Source of the DNA: Saprospiraceae bacterium
Lineage (GTDB): Bacteria > Bacteroidota > Bacteroidia > Chitinophagales > Saprospiraceae
Reading direction: 5' to 3'
NCBI GenBank assembly: GCA_016717105.1
Contig: JADKGF010000004.1
Location: forward strand, 165,770-229,769
Length of the DNA stretch: 64,000 nt
Shown here in pieces: positions 52,823 through 61,913 of the stretch. The position numbers were made by a program, and so were the translations under genes. Under the pieces are notes generated by a model. It was not told where the DNA came from. It made no database searches and saw nothing but the letters and a program-made list of their open reading frames with translations. How positions within the stretch are numbered: position 1 is the first letter of the stretch; the number at the start of each line of letters is the position of its first letter.

Positions 52823-55800
52823 ATGAAGCAGCTCATCATTTATTTATTGATATTATCTCACCTCACAATATTAGCTCAAGAAAAGCCAAAATGGGACGTC
52901 AATAATCCCCCAGGCAACTTCAAAGAAGTCTCTTTTACCACTAATGAAGGTACATGGATGAATGTCGATGTGAGCCCCGATGGAAGTATGATTGCTTTCG
53001 ACATGCTAGGAGATATATATACCATGTCAATATCTGGTGGAACAACTACTGCCATTCGTACAGGTCTAGCTTGGGAAGTACAGCCACGTTGGAGTCCAGA
53101 TGGCAAAAAGATATTATTCACGAGTGATTCTGCAGGTGGAGACAATATTTTCTATATGGATGTCGATGGAAAAAATGTAAAACAAATCACAAAAGAAAGT
53201 TTCAGATTGCTCAATAATGCGGTATGGATGCCTGATGGTCAATACATTATAGCAAGAAAACACTTTACTTCTGGTCGATCTCTGGGTGCTGGAGAAATGT
53301 GGATGTACCATATCTCAGGTGGTGAAGGCATCCAACTGACCAAAAGAAAAAATGATCAGCAAGATGTCAATGAACCAACAATCTCGCCTGATGGTAAAAT
53401 GCTGTATTATAGCGAAGATGTCTATCCAGGTGGCTATTTCCAATACAATAAAGATCCTAATAGCGAGATTTTTGTGATCAATAGTTACAACATAGAAACT
53501 GGCGAAACCAAAAGAGTAACAGGCGGACCAGGTGGTGCATGCAGGCCCCAAATTTCCAATAAAGGTGACAAAATAGCTTATGTGCGTCGTGTCCGAGAGA
53601 AATCCGTCTTGTACATTTATGAAATATCAACTGGCAGAGAATGGGCTATCTACGACCAACTTAGCAAAGACCAGCAAGAAGCTTGGACGGTATTCGGTAT
53701 TTATACTGGATTTGACTGGATGCCAGATGATAAAGAGATTGTAATCTGGGCGAAAGGTAAAATTGTCAAAATCAATATTGCAGACAAAAAAGCAACGGAT
53801 ATTCCATTTACTGTCAATGCCAAACATAAACTGATGGAAACGGTGCAGTTTGAAAACAAGGCGTACGAAGAAGATTTTGATGTCAAAGTACTTAGAAACG
53901 CAGTCACTTCACCTGATGGAAGCCAACTCGTATTCAGCGCATTAGGAAGTTTATATGTTTCAAAAAATGGACAAACACCGGTAAGGTTGACCACCGGTAC
54001 AGACTTCGAAGCTGAGCCACAATTTAATGCCAAAGGCGATCAAATCGTCTATGTCACATGGGATGATGAAAGCTTAGGAAAAATTCAAACCTATAATTTT
54101 GCGACCAAAAAATCAACTGTCGTAACCAAAGATCCTGCCATCTACCGTACGCCTTCATTCTCTCCCGATGGCACCCAAATTGTCTATCGAAAAGAAGGTG
54201 GTAATGGTCATCAAGGTTACCAATACAATACCAATTCAGGGATTTACACTGCTGATGTCAATGGAGAAAATGCGACATTGATCACGCAAGAAGGTGAAAA
54301 CCCAATATTTTCAGCAGACGGAAATGAAATCTATTTTACCACAGGAGGCTTTTTATTTGGTTCTATCGCAAAAGCTTTCAAAAAATATAGCCTAAAAACC
54401 CAAAAGACTGAAGTGGTTTTCAATACGAGTTATACGACCAATTTCGTCCCAAGTCCTGATAATAAATGGGTTGCTTTTACAGAATTATATAAAGTGTATA
54501 TCGCACCGATGCCAAAAACCGGCCAACCAATCGGTCTTTCAGCCAAAACCAAAGCTATTCCAGTTGCACAAGTGGCGCGTGATGCAGGTATCAATCTACA
54601 TTGGTCAGCCGATAGTCAAAAATTGCATTGGACACTAGGTAATGAATATTTTACAGAAAGTCTCAATAGAAGATTCTTGTTTCTCGAAGGTGCTCTTGAC
54701 TCGATCCCGCCGATAGATACTCTAGGTACTAAAATAAGTCTTACCATCAAAACCGATAAACCCAAAGGAAAAATTGCCTTCAAAAATGCCAATATCATCA
54801 CCATGGAAAATGATAAGGTTATCAAAAATGGCATCGTCCTTGTTGAAGAAAACATTATCAAATATGTAGGTCCTGCATCAGGTATAAAACTGGATAAAAG
54901 CACAAAAATTATTGATGTAAATGGCAAAACTATTATGCCAGGATTGATTGATGTACATGCCCATTTGGGTGCATTCAGAGATGGCATCAGTCCCCAAAAA
55001 CATTGGGAATATTTTGCAAACTTAGCTTATGGCGTGACCACAACCCATGATCCATCTGTCAATAGTGAAATCACCTTTGCACAGTCAGAAATGGTAAAAG
55101 CTGGTGTACTCACAGGTCCAAGGATCTTCTCTACAGGTACTATTCTCTATGGTGCAGATGGTGACTTCAAAGCAGAGATCAATAGTCTCGAAGATGCCAA
55201 ATCAGCACTTAGAAGAACGCAAGCATTTGGCGCATTTTCTGTAAAATCATACAATCAACCTAGACGTGAGCAACGCCAACAAGTCATAGAAGCAGCTAGA
55301 CAGCTAGGTATCAGAGTTGTACCTGAAGGTGGTTCGTTTTTCTACCATAATATGAGCATGGTAGCTGATGGACATACGAGTATTGAGCACAATATTCCCG
55401 TAGCACCGCTATCAAAGATGTGGTCAATTTCTGGTCCAATAAAACAAGCAATACGCCGACACTTATCGTCAAATTACGGCGGCCTTACCGGCGAATATTA
55501 TTGGTATCAAAATACTGAGGTATGGAAAAAGGAGAAACTACTCAAATTTACACCTAGGCCTATCATTGATGCTCGCTCAAGACACCGTACGATGGTGCCC
55601 CAAGAAGAATACGAAAATGGCCATATCTTGACATCAAAATCTTGTAAAAAACTTGCCGACGCTGGTGTCAATATCAATCTCGGTGCACATGGACAGCTGC
55701 AAGGTTTGGGTGCACATTGGGAATTGTGGATGCTGCAGCAAGGTGGCATGTCCAATTATCAAGCCCTAAAAAGTGCCACTGTGAATGGTGCAGAACTTCT

Positions 55801-56077
55801 AGGCATGCAAAATCAAATCGGTACACTCAAAGTTGGAAAACTTGCTGATCTCATCGTCATTGATGGCAATCCGATGGAAGACATCCGCAAAACCGAAAAT
55901 GTCGTGTACACCATGATCAATGGCCGCCTCTATGATACCAATACCATGGATGAAATAGGCAACACCACCAAAAAAAGAACCAAATTTTACTGGGAATTAG
56001 ATGGAAGTGGACTCGCCTACCCTTTTCATCAGGAGACGAATGGATTTATGGGTGTGAGGTGTGCCTGTGGGTTGTAG
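52823..56077 (+). CDS. Exported amidohydrolase with N-terminal TolB-type beta-propeller
   Basis: 1084 residues with a Sec signal (QLIIYLLILSHLTILAQ). Residues about 40-600 hold WD40-like/TolB propeller repeats (VDVSPDGSMIAFDMLGDIYT, QPRWSPDGKKILFTSDSAGG, SFSPDGTQIVYRKEGG). Residues about 650-1070 form an amidohydrolase: PGLIDVHAHLGAF (metal His-x-His), AFGAFSVKSYNQPRREQR, DGHTSIEHNI and GKLADLIVIDGNPMEDIRK. A stretch of about 20 residues near 863-883 is replaced by an out-of-frame sequence (see findings). Family members act on peptides or cyclic amides in the periplasm; substrate unknown. Confidence 0.85.
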   Translation: MKQLIIYLLILSHLTILAQEKPKWDVNNPPGNFKEVSFTTNEGTWMNVDVSPDGSMIAFDMLGDIYTMSISGGTTTAIRTGLAWEVQPRWSPDGKKILFTSDSAGGDNIFYMDVDGKNVKQITKESFRLLNNAVWMPDGQYIIARKHFTSGRSLGAGEMWMYHISGGEGIQLTKRKNDQQDVNEPTISPDGKMLYYSEDVYPGGYFQYNKDPNSEIFVINSYNIETGETKRVTGGPGGACRPQISNKGDKIAYVRRVREKSVLYIYEISTGREWAIYDQLSKDQQEAWTVFGIYTGFDWMPDDKEIVIWAKGKIVKINIADKKATDIPFTVNAKHKLMETVQFENKAYEEDFDVKVLRNAVTSPDGSQLVFSALGSLYVSKNGQTPVRLTTGTDFEAEPQFNAKGDQIVYVTWDDESLGKIQTYNFATKKSTVVTKDPAIYRTPSFSPDGTQIVYRKEGGNGHQGYQYNTNSGIYTADVNGENATLITQEGENPIFSADGNEIYFTTGGFLFGSIAKAFKKYSLKTQKTEVVFNTSYTTNFVPSPDNKWVAFTELYKVYIAPMPKTGQPIGLSAKTKAIPVAQVARDAGINLHWSADSQKLHWTLGNEYFTESLNRRFLFLEGALDSIPPIDTLGTKISLTIKTDKPKGKIAFKNANIITMENDKVIKNGIVLVEENIIKYVGPASGIKLDKSTKIIDVNGKTIMPGLIDVHAHLGAFRDGISPQKHWEYFANLAYGVTTTHDPSVNSEITFAQSEMVKAGVLTGPRIFSTGTILYGADGDFKAEINSLEDAKSALRRTQAFGAFSVKSYNQPRREQRQQVIEAARQLGIRVVPEGGSFFYHNMSMVADGHTSIEHNIPVAPLSKMWSISGPIKQAIRRHLSSNYGGLTGEYYWYQNTEVWKKEKLLKFTPRPIIDARSRHRTMVPQEEYENGHILTSKSCKKLADAGVNINLGAHGQLQGLGAHWELWMLQQGGMSNYQALKSATVNGAELLGMQNQIGTLKVGKLADLIVIDGNPMEDIRKTENVVYTMINGRLYDTNTMDEIGNTTKKRTKFYWELDGSGLAYPFHQETNGFMGVRCACGL

Positions 56078-56208
56078 GGGGAACAGAATTTGAATATGGT
56101 TAAAGCATTAAAAACTTGTTTTATATCTATAATATAATACCCAAAACAAACGTTAATTATTTGTATTTTATAAGCAGCAAATGAATCACCATCTTAAGTA
56201 TCTAGTAA

Positions 56209-57090
56209 ATGAAAATTTCTTATTTTGTTTTAATACTGTTTACGACTCCTATAATTAAAAGTCAAGCCCAAAAGCCTTATCTTTTAGATAAATTCCTTGG
56301 AACGGTTTATGATATTCCTATGAATGAAGTGCGTAAAGGATATGGTGATCATCTATTTGACAATCAAATTCTATGTCAAATTGAACTTAATGATCTACAC
56401 TTCCCTAATTCAGATCAATCCAAAAAGAAGTTTCCAAATGTTAAAAAGGAATTTCTATTTGGAATCATTTTCGAAAATAAACTAACTATATCAACAGAAG
56501 GATGTTATCAATTCTCTCTTGAATCTGACGATGGTTCTATATTATGGATAGACAATCAAATAATTATCAATAACGACCATCCGCATCCGATGAAAAAATT
56601 GATGAATAGTGTTCATTTAAATGCAAAAACCTATGATTTGAAAATCTGGTATTACAATGCTTTCCCAAATCTATATGGTTTAATATTTGATATAGCCAAA
56701 TTAAGTAGCGATCTTGAATGCCCTTATATTGAAAAATTAGGACAAAAATCAATAGAAGTATTAACCCTTCAGGATGTTGTTTTTGACTTCAATTCTTCAC
56801 AGTTAAAACCAAGTGGTCAAGCATATTTAGATAGCCTTGTTTCGAAAATAAAATTAAATAATTTCACAAAAATAAAAATTATTGGCTATACGGATGATAT
56901 TGGAAATAAGAAAACCAATTTAAATCTCTCCCATAATCGTGCTATAACCGTTATGAAATATTTAAAAAAATCATTCCCAGATAGTATTATATTTTCAACA
57001 GAAGGCTTAGGATCTGAAAACCCAAAACTTCCCAATACATCCAATGAAAATAGAAAAGCTAATAGACGAGTAGAGGTAATAATGAATTAA
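56209..57090 (+). CDS. OmpA-family protein with N-terminal PA14-like domain
   Basis: 293 residues. Signal peptide (ISYFVLILFTTPIIKSQAQ), then a PA14-like beta domain at about 85-170 (CYQFSLESDDGSILWIDNQI, with NNDHPHPMKKLMNSVHL and KIWYYNAFPNLYGL), then a peptidoglycan-binding OmpA C-terminal domain at about 185-293 (DVVFDFNSSQLKPSGQAYLD, IGYTDDIGNKKTNLNLSHNR, NRKANRRVEVIMN). It would tie a carbohydrate- or ligand-binding PA14 module to the cell wall. Ligand unknown. No other gene is close enough to suggest a partner. Confidence 0.85.
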   Translation: MKISYFVLILFTTPIIKSQAQKPYLLDKFLGTVYDIPMNEVRKGYGDHLFDNQILCQIELNDLHFPNSDQSKKKFPNVKKEFLFGIIFENKLTISTEGCYQFSLESDDGSILWIDNQIIINNDHPHPMKKLMNSVHLNAKTYDLKIWYYNAFPNLYGLIFDIAKLSSDLECPYIEKLGQKSIEVLTLQDVVFDFNSSQLKPSGQAYLDSLVSKIKLNNFTKIKIIGYTDDIGNKKTNLNLSHNRAITVMKYLKKSFPDSIIFSTEGLGSENPKLPNTSNENRKANRRVEVIMN

Positions 57091-57226
57091 AAATATATAA
57101 CAAAGCTACTACACTTATAATGCCCCGCAAGCTACCCGCAAGTTGGACAACTCGTTATTCCATAATTAAAGACCTGTCAAGAAGTTAGGTTCAAGAAAAA
57201 CTTGGGCTATTAGATAAAAAAAAATC

Positions 57227-57874
57227 CTATAGCGCCTTCTTCTTATACGCATCATGAAATCCTTCGCCATTCATGATTTTATCTATGCATTTTTCGATTC
57301 TGTTGATTCGGGATGCTGACTGCTTGGCTTGCGAAAAATGGATGATATATCCTCGCTGCTTACCAGGCGTAAGTGCGTAAAAAGCGTCCCTCAATGCAGG
57401 CAGCCCTTCAAACATGTCATTTAATTCATCTGGAATAGGCTCAAGGTCTTTTTTGAATTCGACTTTGACTCCACTTTCTTCGATGACTACCGCTTCTTTT
57501 ACATATTCCTTGATGGTATCGGTTAGATTTATGATTTGATCTACGGCTGTAAATCTGATGATTCTCGCAGATTGGACGCTTGGGCCTTGTTGTTCCAATA
57601 TCTTTTTTGGATCACTAAGCAAGACACCCTTAAAAAATCCAAATGTAACACAATCTTTTAGAGCTGATACGATAATTATGTTTTTACCTTGATGAGTATA
57701 GACTGGTACGCCCCATTTTACATCTTCTACAAGGCCAGTTTCTAGCATGCTTTGTCGAAGATGCTGAAGCTCCATTTGCCACGATCTGACCTTGCATTTG
57801 TCTGTGGCATAGTAGTCACACCTGCCACATCCATCCGCTATAAAAAGATCTACTTTTGGATTAAGTTGAGTCAT
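57227..57874 (-). CDS. YdhG/YdeI-type protein (DUF1801 plus OmdA-like C-terminus)
   Basis: I start at 57874 (MTQLNPKVDLFIADGCGRCD), 11 bases after the aldehyde dehydrogenase stop; the longer call adds residues that overlap that gene. 215 residues: the first half contains WGVPVYTHQGKNIIIVSALK and VTFGFFKGVLL of the DUF1801/YdhG fold, and the second half the OmdA-like ALRDAFYALTPGKQRGYIIH and SASRINRIEKCIDKIMNGEG. Unusual for the family, three Cys in CGRCDYYATDKC near the N-terminus could bind a metal. Function unknown. Last gene of the deo operon. Confidence 0.8.
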   Translation of the reverse strand: MTQLNPKVDLFIADGCGRCDYYATDKCKVRSWQMELQHLRQSMLETGLVEDVKWGVPVYTHQGKNIIIVSALKDCVTFGFFKGVLLSDPKKILEQQGPSVQSARIIRFTAVDQIINLTDTIKEYVKEAVVIEESGVKVEFKKDLEPIPDELNDMFEGLPALRDAFYALTPGKQRGYIIHFSQAKQSASRINRIEKCIDKIMNGEGFHDAYKKKAL

Positions 57875-57885
57875 TGCATTATTAC

Positions 57886-58665
57886 TTATGCACCATAAGG
57901 AACCCAAATATTTTTAATTTCGGTAGCATGTCGCAAAAATTCAGCACCTTCGCCTTGAGCGCGATCATACCAATTGCGATATTTGCCGTAATTGACCCAC
58001 GTGCGCTTTAGATTTTCAGCAGATAGCAATTCTACTTCCTTGCTTCCTTCGGCAGATCCAAAATACCATAAACCATCGATGTCGTCATGTTTTGCCATTT
58101 CTTTGGTAAGTTCGTCTTTACCTCCAGTGACAATGTTTATACAACCTGCTGGTACGTCAGATGTTTCCAATATTTGGTAAAAATCAGTAGCTGACAGTGG
58201 TGATGTTTCAGATGGTATTACTACCACACAATTGCCCATAGCGATCGCAGGAATTACTGTGGATACAAAGCCCAATAACGGTGAAACATCAGGACAAACA
58301 ATACCAATCACACCAACTCTTTCGGGCATTGCGAGTGTCACATTGCGTTGCGTCGTGTGGTGTACTTGCCCATCATACTTGTCAGCCCATGCAGCATAGC
58401 TATATATTCTTTCTATCGAAGCTTGAACTTCCTTGGCTGCATCGGATGGACTTACATTGGTCATTTGTTCGATACGAGATGCAAATTCATCTGCCCTAGC
58501 CGAAAGATTCTCCGCTATATAATATAAAACCTGTGCCCTTCCATGTCCAGTCATACTCGCCCAAGATGTACCAGCATGCGCAGCCTCTACGGCATTTCTT
58601 ATGTCTTTCCTGTTTCCTTTGGGCACTTGAGAAAGATGATTTCCAAACATGTCCTTGATCGTCAA
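57886..58665 (-). CDS. ALDH16-like aldehyde dehydrogenase, C-terminal pseudocatalytic half (frameshifted)
   Basis: The 259-residue frame starts in mid-domain and carries a second aldehyde dehydrogenase-like domain: SWASMTGHGRAQVLYYIAEN, RNVTLAMPERVGVIGIVCPD, VTGGKDELTKEMAKHDDIDG, ending EFLRHATEIKNIWVPYGA, which is the conserved ALDH16 C-terminus. It lacks the catalytic Cys motif. The link to the first half (58817-60265) is broken by two indels near 58690 and 58889; between them an intermediate frame encodes GFGGYRESGYGREGGKEGLY and YVKYRAESEFKND. Joined length about 793 codons is typical of bacterial ALDH16. Confidence 0.82.
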   Translation of the reverse strand: MTIKDMFGNHLSQVPKGNRKDIRNAVEAAHAGTSWASMTGHGRAQVLYYIAENLSARADEFASRIEQMTNVSPSDAAKEVQASIERIYSYAAWADKYDGQVHHTTQRNVTLAMPERVGVIGIVCPDVSPLLGFVSTVIPAIAMGNCVVVIPSETSPLSATDFYQILETSDVPAGCINIVTGGKDELTKEMAKHDDIDGLWYFGSAEGSKEVELLSAENLKRTWVNYGKYRNWYDRAQGEGAEFLRHATEIKNIWVPYGA

Positions 58666-58816
58666 ACTGTTGCCTCCATCTGGTCTTGCTTGCCGCCAAT
58701 ATACAATTTTGGTGTACGGTCAATATTTGGTAATGTCTTATCTGATTTTTTGGAAGATGGCTCTGTAATTTTGAGTTTTGGTGCGTCATTTTTGAATTCG
58801 GATTCGGCTCTATATT

Positions 58817-60265
58817 TTACATATTCGTACAAGCCCTCTTTGCCGCCTTCTCTACCATAACCTGACTCTCGATATCCACCAAATCCCGACGATCAAATAC
58901 ATTACTGCAATTTATCCACACAGTTCCAGCCTTGATTTGTGGAGCGATGTCTAACGCAAGATTGATATTTTCTGTCCAAATACTCGATGCAAGGCCATAT
59001 CTCGTATTATTGGCAAGTTTTACAGCTTCGCTATGCGATCTGAAGCTCATGGCTACTAAAACAGGACCGAAAATCTCTTCCTGAGCAATAATCGATGAAG
59101 GCGAAACATTCGTAAATAAAGTCGGTGGATAAAAATATCCTTCTTTAGGGCAAGTCCATGACGGTTGCCAACAAATATTGCCATCATCTTTACCTTTTTG
59201 CACTAGATCTTCAATGGTTTTGAGCTGAATAGGTGCTACAATAGCGCCAATATCTACGGATTTGTCTAATGAATCGCCCACTCTCAAAGTTTCCATGCGC
59301 GCTCTGATCTTGCTGTAAAGCTTTTCTGCTACACTTTCTTGTACCAATAATCTAGAGCCTGCGCAACATACTTGACCTTGATTAAACCAAATTGCATCGA
59401 CAATACCTTCCACCACGCTATCCAGATCAGCATCTTCAAATACGATAAATGGGGATTTACCACCCAATTCTAAGGATATTTTCTTACCAGTACCTGCTGT
59501 GGCTCGGCGTATGATTTTGCCTACTTCGGTGGAACCGGTGAATGCTATTTTCGATACATCGGGATGATTGACCAAAGCAGCTCCTGTGCCACCATGACCA
59601 GTAATGATATTGACTACACCATCTGGTAGCCCTACTTGTTTGCAAATATCTGCAAAAAGTAATGCGGTAAGTGATGTAAATTCCGCAGGTTTTAAAACAA
59701 CAGTATTTCCCATAGCCAATGCAGGAGCAATCTTCCAAGCAAGCATCAACATAGGAAAATTCCAAGGAATAATCTGACCTATGACACCTATCTCTTTGTA
59801 ATCTTTCATCTCCGTATCCATGAGTTGGGCCCATCCAGCGTGATGATAAAAATGCCTTGCGACCAATGGAATATCAATGTCCCGAGTTTCGCGGATAGGT
59901 TTTCCATTGTCCATAGATTCTAATACTGCAAAGTTACGACTGTGTTTTTGGATTTGTCTGGCGATAGCATACAAATATCTAGCTCTGCTATGTCCACCCA
60001 ATTCTACCCAAGGCTTTAGTGCTTTTTTGGCTGCTTTGACAGCATCATCTACATCCTTTTCATTGGCTTCAGCTATTTGTGCCAGTTTTTGAGTAGTTGC
60101 TGGGCTGAAACTTTCAAAATATTCGCCAGACGAAGGTTTTGTCCATTTACCATTGATAAATAGAGAAAACTTACGTTTATGGGAATCTAAAAAAGCAACA
60201 CTTTCTTTATTGCTTTCTGGTGCAGGACCATATTCCATGGTTTGATATATTTCTTTGATTGACAT
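58817..60265 (-). CDS. ALDH16-like aldehyde dehydrogenase, catalytic N-terminal half (frameshifted)
   Basis: 482 residues. Catalytic residues are present: KISLELGGKSPFIVFED (catalytic Glu) and FNQGQVCCAGSRLLVQ (catalytic Cys); IIPWNFPMLMLAWKIAPALA and GLPDGVVNIITGHGGTGAAL are NAD-binding motifs. After WINCSNVFD the frame derails where the family has a Gly-rich GFGGYRESGYGREGG, found in the next frame. The product oxidises aldehydes; within the deo operon the likely substrate is the acetaldehyde released by DeoC, an inference from context. Confidence 0.86.
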   Translation of the reverse strand: MSIKEIYQTMEYGPAPESNKESVAFLDSHKRKFSLFINGKWTKPSSGEYFESFSPATTQKLAQIAEANEKDVDDAVKAAKKALKPWVELGGHSRARYLYAIARQIQKHSRNFAVLESMDNGKPIRETRDIDIPLVARHFYHHAGWAQLMDTEMKDYKEIGVIGQIIPWNFPMLMLAWKIAPALAMGNTVVLKPAEFTSLTALLFADICKQVGLPDGVVNIITGHGGTGAALVNHPDVSKIAFTGSTEVGKIIRRATAGTGKKISLELGGKSPFIVFEDADLDSVVEGIVDAIWFNQGQVCCAGSRLLVQESVAEKLYSKIRARMETLRVGDSLDKSVDIGAIVAPIQLKTIEDLVQKGKDDGNICWQPSWTCPKEGYFYPPTLFTNVSPSSIIAQEEIFGPVLVAMSFRSHSEAVKLANNTRYGLASSIWTENINLALDIAPQIKAGTVWINCSNVFDRRDLVDIESQVMVEKAAKRACTNM

Positions 60266-60301
60266 TATGTTATGATTGAATATTTATTTTAATTTGTTTT
60301 A

Positions 60302-60734
60302 TCAAGAATAATACCCCATTCTTTTCGAGAAGGAATATTTGTTTTAAGGTTATCAGGTAATTCACTTATATGAAGGTATTGACTAACGATTTATGTCCCC
60401 AGGGTATATTAAATATATGTAATTGATTTTCATTCAATTGCAATTTAGCAACAGCTTGTTGCCAAAATTCATAAAATGTTTTACAGTATCTTAAATTTTT
60501 AGGCGAAAAACCAGACATTTCAGGAAATTCCAATTTCAAATCCTTACTTAATTGATCTATAAATCCACTACCCCATACTGAATTCTCTTGTTTTTCAAAT
60601 ATCTCTTTACCCAAAAACCAATACATCTTTATTAGCTCAGTATTAACAGCAACCGAAGCTTTTATTTGACTTCTTTGAATATTTGATTTAATATCCCTAA
60701 GCCATGTTATATATTGTTGATCAGCAATAATCAT
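60302..60734 (-). pseudogene. DUF1016/YhcG-type nuclease remnant inside the deo operon
   Basis: The first 110 residues (60366-60734) are a DUF1016 N-terminal domain: YITWLRDIKSNIQRSQIKAS, VNTELIKMYWFLGKEI and FPEMSGFSPKNLRYCKTFY, ending IPWGH. Relatives continue for about 230 more residues to a PDDEXK nuclease. Here IPWGH joins KSLVNTFI and a stop, while another frame encodes VSQYLHISELPDNLKTN and SRKEWGIILDKTN, resembling the far C-terminus. A large internal deletion is likely. It separates deoC from the ALDH16 gene. Confidence 0.7.
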
Positions 60735-60787
60735 TATAATACATAAGTATGTTTTTCATTCTATTTTTAATTAAAGCCATCAACTTA

Positions 60788-61783
60788 CTACGCCATTGGA
60801 TGTCTATACGATGCTGAGTATCTTCCCGTCACATAATGCTCCAATTGGCGTTCGATATCTCCCAATAGACTACTTGCACCAAATCTGAATAAATCAGGTT
60901 GCAACCAATCATGCCCCAACTCTTCTTTCATTAAGATTAGGTAATTAAGCGCATCTTTTGCCTTGGCAATACCACCAGCAGGTTTATATCCTACTTTATA
61001 TCCAGTCAGTTCAAGATATTCTCGAATCATACGTACCATCACCAATGTAACGGGCAAGGTAGCGTTGACACTTTCTTTGCCTGTACTAGTCTTTATAAAA
61101 TCTGAACCTGCCATCATGGCTACCATACTTGCTTTGGCTACTTTAGTGAATGTTGGGATTTCTCCTGTAGCTAAGATGGTTTTCATGTGGGCTTCACCGC
61201 ACGCTTTGCGACAAGCGGCAATCTCATCGTATAATGCTTTCCAGTCTGATTGCAATACTAAAGTGCGGCTTATCACAATGTCTATTTCTTTGGCTCCAGA
61301 AGCAACAGACAATTCTATTTCTTTAAGCTTCTCTGGCAAAGAAATCTGCCCCGCAGGAAATCCAGTAGATACCGCAGCTATCGGAATATTGGTACCTTTG
61401 AGTGCTTCTACGGCATAAGGAATCAGATTATGATAAACACATACAGCACCTGTAGTAATGCCGGCATCAGCCATGCCCATCGCTTCCAACAAGTCTTTTC
61501 TAACAGGATTCGCCGCTTTCGCACAAAGTCTGACCACATTACCACGTGTATCATCGCCAGCCAACGTAGTGAGATCCATGCAAGAAATAGCCTTCAGCAA
61601 CCAAGCCGCTTGATATTCCTTTTGACAGATCTTCTGGTACCGATAGTGGCTGCTCTTCGCTCTACAGCACTGCGATTGATATTAATACCTTCTATCAAGT
61701 GATGCGTCATAAGGAATACCTTCATTTCGCAAATGATGAGTTTGTGAAATCGTTTCCTGACTTATTTTTTTATTTTTTATCAT
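60788..61783 (-). CDS. deoC: Deoxyribose-phosphate aldolase (frameshifted N-terminus)
   Basis: DeoC splits 2-deoxyribose 5-phosphate into glyceraldehyde 3-phosphate and acetaldehyde. The intact frame (60788-61600) holds SCMDLTTLAGDDTRGNVVRL, VSTGFPAGQISLPEKLKEIE, EIDIVISRTLVLQ, SDFIKTSTGKESVNAT (Schiff-base Lys region) and GYKPAGGIAKAKDALNYL. The N-terminus (RSAVERRAATIGTR, then KEYQAAWLLK) lies in two other frames; repairs near 61633 and 61698 restore about 331 residues from ATG 61783, the size of the human-like class. Part of the deoB-deoA-deoC cluster. Confidence 0.93.
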
Positions 61784-61913
61784 CTGAAATAGATTTATAT
61801 TTGAATGTCAACGTCGTTTCGTTAAGGTACTTTTATTTGTTTTACTCTTGAAAAGCAAAGACTACATAATTTGGCCTTATCAAAACGACATTGTATTTTA
61901 AGATTTTATTTTA

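Noticed and set aside
61796..61803. A TATATTTG match on the plus strand
   Set aside because: It points away from every nearby gene (all minus strand), so it is probably chance.
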